Origin: DASPXY01 sp038227745
GTDB taxonomy: Bacteria > Planctomycetota > Planctomycetia > Gemmatales > Gemmataceae
Length of the DNA stretch: 7,357 nucleotides
Assembly: GCA_038227745.1 (NCBI GenBank)
Contig: JBBRPS010000523.1
Coordinates: 1-7,357, forward strand
Direction: 5' to 3'
Shown piece after piece: positions 5,720-7,357 of the stretch. A program made the position numbers and the translations under genes. Numbering within the stretch: position 1 is the stretch's first letter; each line of letters starts with the position of its first letter. Below the pieces are notes generated by a model, which was given only the letters and a program-made list of their open reading frames with translations, made no database searches and was not told where the DNA came from.

Positions 5720-7114
5720 ATGAGTCACCCCACCGCCGAGGCCCCGCCGGCCCCTACCCTGGTGCGCTACAAGGTCCTCGGCTGGATGTGCGCGCTGTCG
5801 ATGATCACCTACATCGACCGCGTATGTATCAAGCAGGTCGGCGGCGACATGCGCGACGCCCTCGGCGTGAGCGAGGCCGAGTTCGCCTGGGTTTTCTCCG
5901 CGTTCGGCCTGGCCTACGCCCTGTTCGAGGTGCCCAGTGGCTGGCTCGGCGACCGCTTCGGGCCGCGGCGCGTCCTCGCGCGCATCGTCCTGTGCTGGTC
6001 GCTCTTCACCGCCCTGACCGGCTGCGTCTGGCGCTTCACCCTCGACAGCGGCTACGAACTCGCCCTCCCCTGGCTCGGCGCCGTCCCTCTCGTCTTCAAT
6101 GGCTTCCTCTTGCTGCTGTTGATCCGCTTCTTGTTCGGCATGGGCGAGGCGGGGGCGTACCCGAACATCGCGCGGGCGCTGCGCAACTGGTTCCCTTACT
6201 CGCGGCGCGGGCTGGCGCAGGGGCTGCTGTGGATGTTCGGCCGTTGGGGCGGGGCGATGGCCTCGCCGCTCATCCTCGTCTTGACGGCGCAGGTGGGCTG
6301 GCGCGGGGCGTTCTACGTGTTCGGCCTGGTCGGCGTCGTCTGGGTCGTCGGCTTCCGGGCTTACTTCCGCGACACGCCGCGGCAGCACCCCGCCATCAAC
6401 GACGCGGAGCTGGCCCTGATCGAGAAGAGCGCTGCGGACAGCGCCCGACCGGCACCGCTGTCGTGGCGGACGATGCTCCGCAGCCGGACGCTGTGGTGCC
6501 TGAGCCTGATGTACTTCTGCAGCAACGCGGGGTGGTGCTTCTTCATCACCTGGGACGTGCGCTACTACCAGACGGTCCTGCACCTGGGCGGCGTCGCGCT
6601 GAGCCTGGCGTCGGGGGCGCCGCTGTTCTTCGGCGGCATCGCGTGCCTGCTCGGCGGCTTCCTGACAGACCGGCAGGTGCGCGTCTGGGGACCGCGCTGG
6701 GGGCGGACGTTCCAGGGGCACATCGCGTATGCCCTGGGCGGCGGCTTCTTCCTGCTGGCGCTCGTGCTGCCGGGCGCCCTGCTGCCGGTGTGCGCGCTGT
6801 GCCTGGCATCGTTCCTGAAGGACTTCGCGATGGCGGCGAGCTGGTCCACGTGCATCGACATCGGCCACCGCTACTCGGGGACGGTGGCCGGCTTCATGAA
6901 TATGGTGGGCAACCTCGGCACCTTCTTCAGCCCGCCGATCGTGGCCGCCCTGGCACACGCGGGGAACTGGAGCCTGGCGCTGGTCTACTCGGCGGCCATG
7001 TTCTTCGTGGCGTCGGTCGGGTGGCTGTTCATCAACCCGCGCCGCGTCATCGTGTACGAGCCGGAGGACCGCAAGCGCCTGCAGCAGGAGGGGATCCTGC
7101 GGGTCGAGGCCTGA
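5720..7114 (+). CDS. MFS transporter, anion:cation symporter (ExuT/GudP-like) family
   Basis: 464 residues, about 12 membrane spans. Family signs are YIDRVCIK in the first span (31-38), motif A GWLGDRFGPRRVL (74-86) between spans 2 and 3, FGMGEAGAYPNIARALRNWF (139-158) followed by RRGLAQG, a central cytoplasmic loop at about 212-252, and GFMNMVGNLG (391-400) in a late span. The GEAG-PN segment and the YxDR opening are typical of the anion:cation symporter group, which imports hexuronates, glucarate, galactonate and similar organic anions with H+ or Na+. The actual substrate is unknown, as no sugar-acid enzyme genes are adjacent. The loop between spans 3 and 4 (about 101-126) looks longer than usual and contains WRFTLDSGYELALPWLG. 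ATG 5720 is the first start that places the basic/hydrophobic N-terminus correctly; there is no Shine-Dalgarno match. No convincing terminator follows. Confidence 0.9.
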   Translation: MSHPTAEAPPAPTLVRYKVLGWMCALSMITYIDRVCIKQVGGDMRDALGVSEAEFAWVFSAFGLAYALFEVPSGWLGDRFGPRRVLARIVLCWSLFTALTGCVWRFTLDSGYELALPWLGAVPLVFNGFLLLLLIRFLFGMGEAGAYPNIARALRNWFPYSRRGLAQGLLWMFGRWGGAMASPLILVLTAQVGWRGAFYVFGLVGVVWVVGFRAYFRDTPRQHPAINDAELALIEKSAADSARPAPLSWRTMLRSRTLWCLSLMYFCSNAGWCFFITWDVRYYQTVLHLGGVALSLASGAPLFFGGIACLLGGFLTDRQVRVWGPRWGRTFQGHIAYALGGGFFLLALVLPGALLPVCALCLASFLKDFAMAASWSTCIDIGHRYSGTVAGFMNMVGNLGTFFSPPIVAALAHAGNWSLALVYSAAMFFVASVGWLFINPRRVIVYEPEDRKRLQQEGILRVEA

Positions 7115-7285
7115 ACAGGGGGGATCGCGGCTGGGTGGCAGGCAATGCCAGTGAGGGAGTGAGGCCGATGGAAAGTGGCGCATCTGGAAAAGCCGTTTCC
7201 TGCCACAATGGGTTTGGCGTAACTTCTCAATAACCCTTGAAAAGAGGCGCAGCTGATCGGGGGTCGCTTTCCTATTCTGGAAAGT

Positions 7286-7357
7286 ATGCGAATCGACATT
7301 CCCCCAATCCCCGCCGCCGAACGCACGCCGCTCGTCGAGGCGCTGCTGGCCATCCTC
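7286..7357 (+). CDS. Probable IS66-like transposase, N-terminus only (cut by window edge)
   Basis: Only 24 codons are visible, running off the right edge without a stop. The peptide contains IPPIPAAERTPLVEALL, which resembles the start of IS66-type transposases, where a short segment of this kind precedes a coiled coil. GGAAA lies just before the ATG as a weak ribosome-binding site. The left end of the element would lie within 7115-7285. GC content drops around 7186-7250 (for example GTAACTTCTCAATAACCC at 7219-7236), which may mark the boundary, but I cannot locate a terminal repeat without the other end. The family call rests on a short recalled pattern. Confidence 0.5.
   Translation, partial: MRIDIPPIPAAERTPLVEALLAIL

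Noticed and set aside
7136..7150. TGGCA-GGCAA-TGCCA inverted repeat after the MFS gene as a terminator or operator
   Set aside because: A 5-bp stem without a T-run, and no second copy nearby; too weak to call.
4319..7183. 954-codon open frame on the minus strand
   Set aside because: It runs antisense across the desaturase end, the NHL gene and most of the MFS gene, and through intergenic sequence. Its translation is Arg/Ala/Gln/Glu/Val-rich with no domain, as expected for the complement of GC-rich genes, while the plus-strand frames have clear family motifs.
7237..7278. TTGAAA and TATTCT as a promoter for the right-edge transposase
   Set aside because: The two hexamers are 30 bp apart, far beyond workable spacing.

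Overview
The window is GC-rich DNA (roughly two thirds G+C by eye) with five complete protein genes, one cross-strand rescue-factor gene included, plus one truncated gene at the right edge. The gene set fits a member of the Planctomycetota or a close relative. It has a Tat-exported alkaline-phosphatase-superfamily protein, an NHL-repeat lipoprotein, weak or absent Shine-Dalgarno sequences on several genes, an intergenic ATCCGAA-type heptamer repeat, and what looks like the N-terminus of an IS66-like transposase. This taxonomic placement is an inference from recalled family patterns, not a measured result.

Left edge (1-213): two tandem copies of a 41-bp unit carry a perfect 14-bp palindromic stem, a REP-like structure. 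The second copy breaks off at a 120-bp inverted-repeat element (81-200). Its arms are about 35 bp and its core is flanked by a short GCTAA direct repeat, so it looks like a MITE or other non-autonomous insertion. It ends 13 bp past the stop of arfB, the minus-strand gene for the GGQ-type ribosome rescue peptidyl-tRNA hydrolase (214-633).

Middle (634-4520): a divergent spacer with a good -10 hexamer leads into a two-gene operon. The first gene encodes a Tat-secreted alkaline-phosphatase-like protein with unusual metal-site motifs. The second overlaps it by ATGA and encodes a polytopic membrane protein I do not recognise. A separate transcription unit follows, with TATAAT and AAAGGAGG upstream of a three-histidine-box membrane fatty acid desaturase. 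Its coding region should start at 3606, not at the earlier in-frame ATG at 3417.

Right part (4521-7357): a long hairpin built from ATCCGAA heptamers lies between the desaturase and an NHL-repeat lipoprotein whose six repeats would make a complete six-bladed propeller. Next is an MFS transporter of the anion:cation symporter type (ExuT/GudP-like), and then the first 24 codons of a probable IS66-type transposase that runs off the window.

I see no CRISPR array, tRNA, rRNA or recognisable defence or biosynthetic cluster. Apart from the phosphatase/membrane-protein pair, the genes look like independent units. The least ordinary items are the REP/MITE junction at the left edge and the atypical phosphatase-like protein with its coupled membrane partner.
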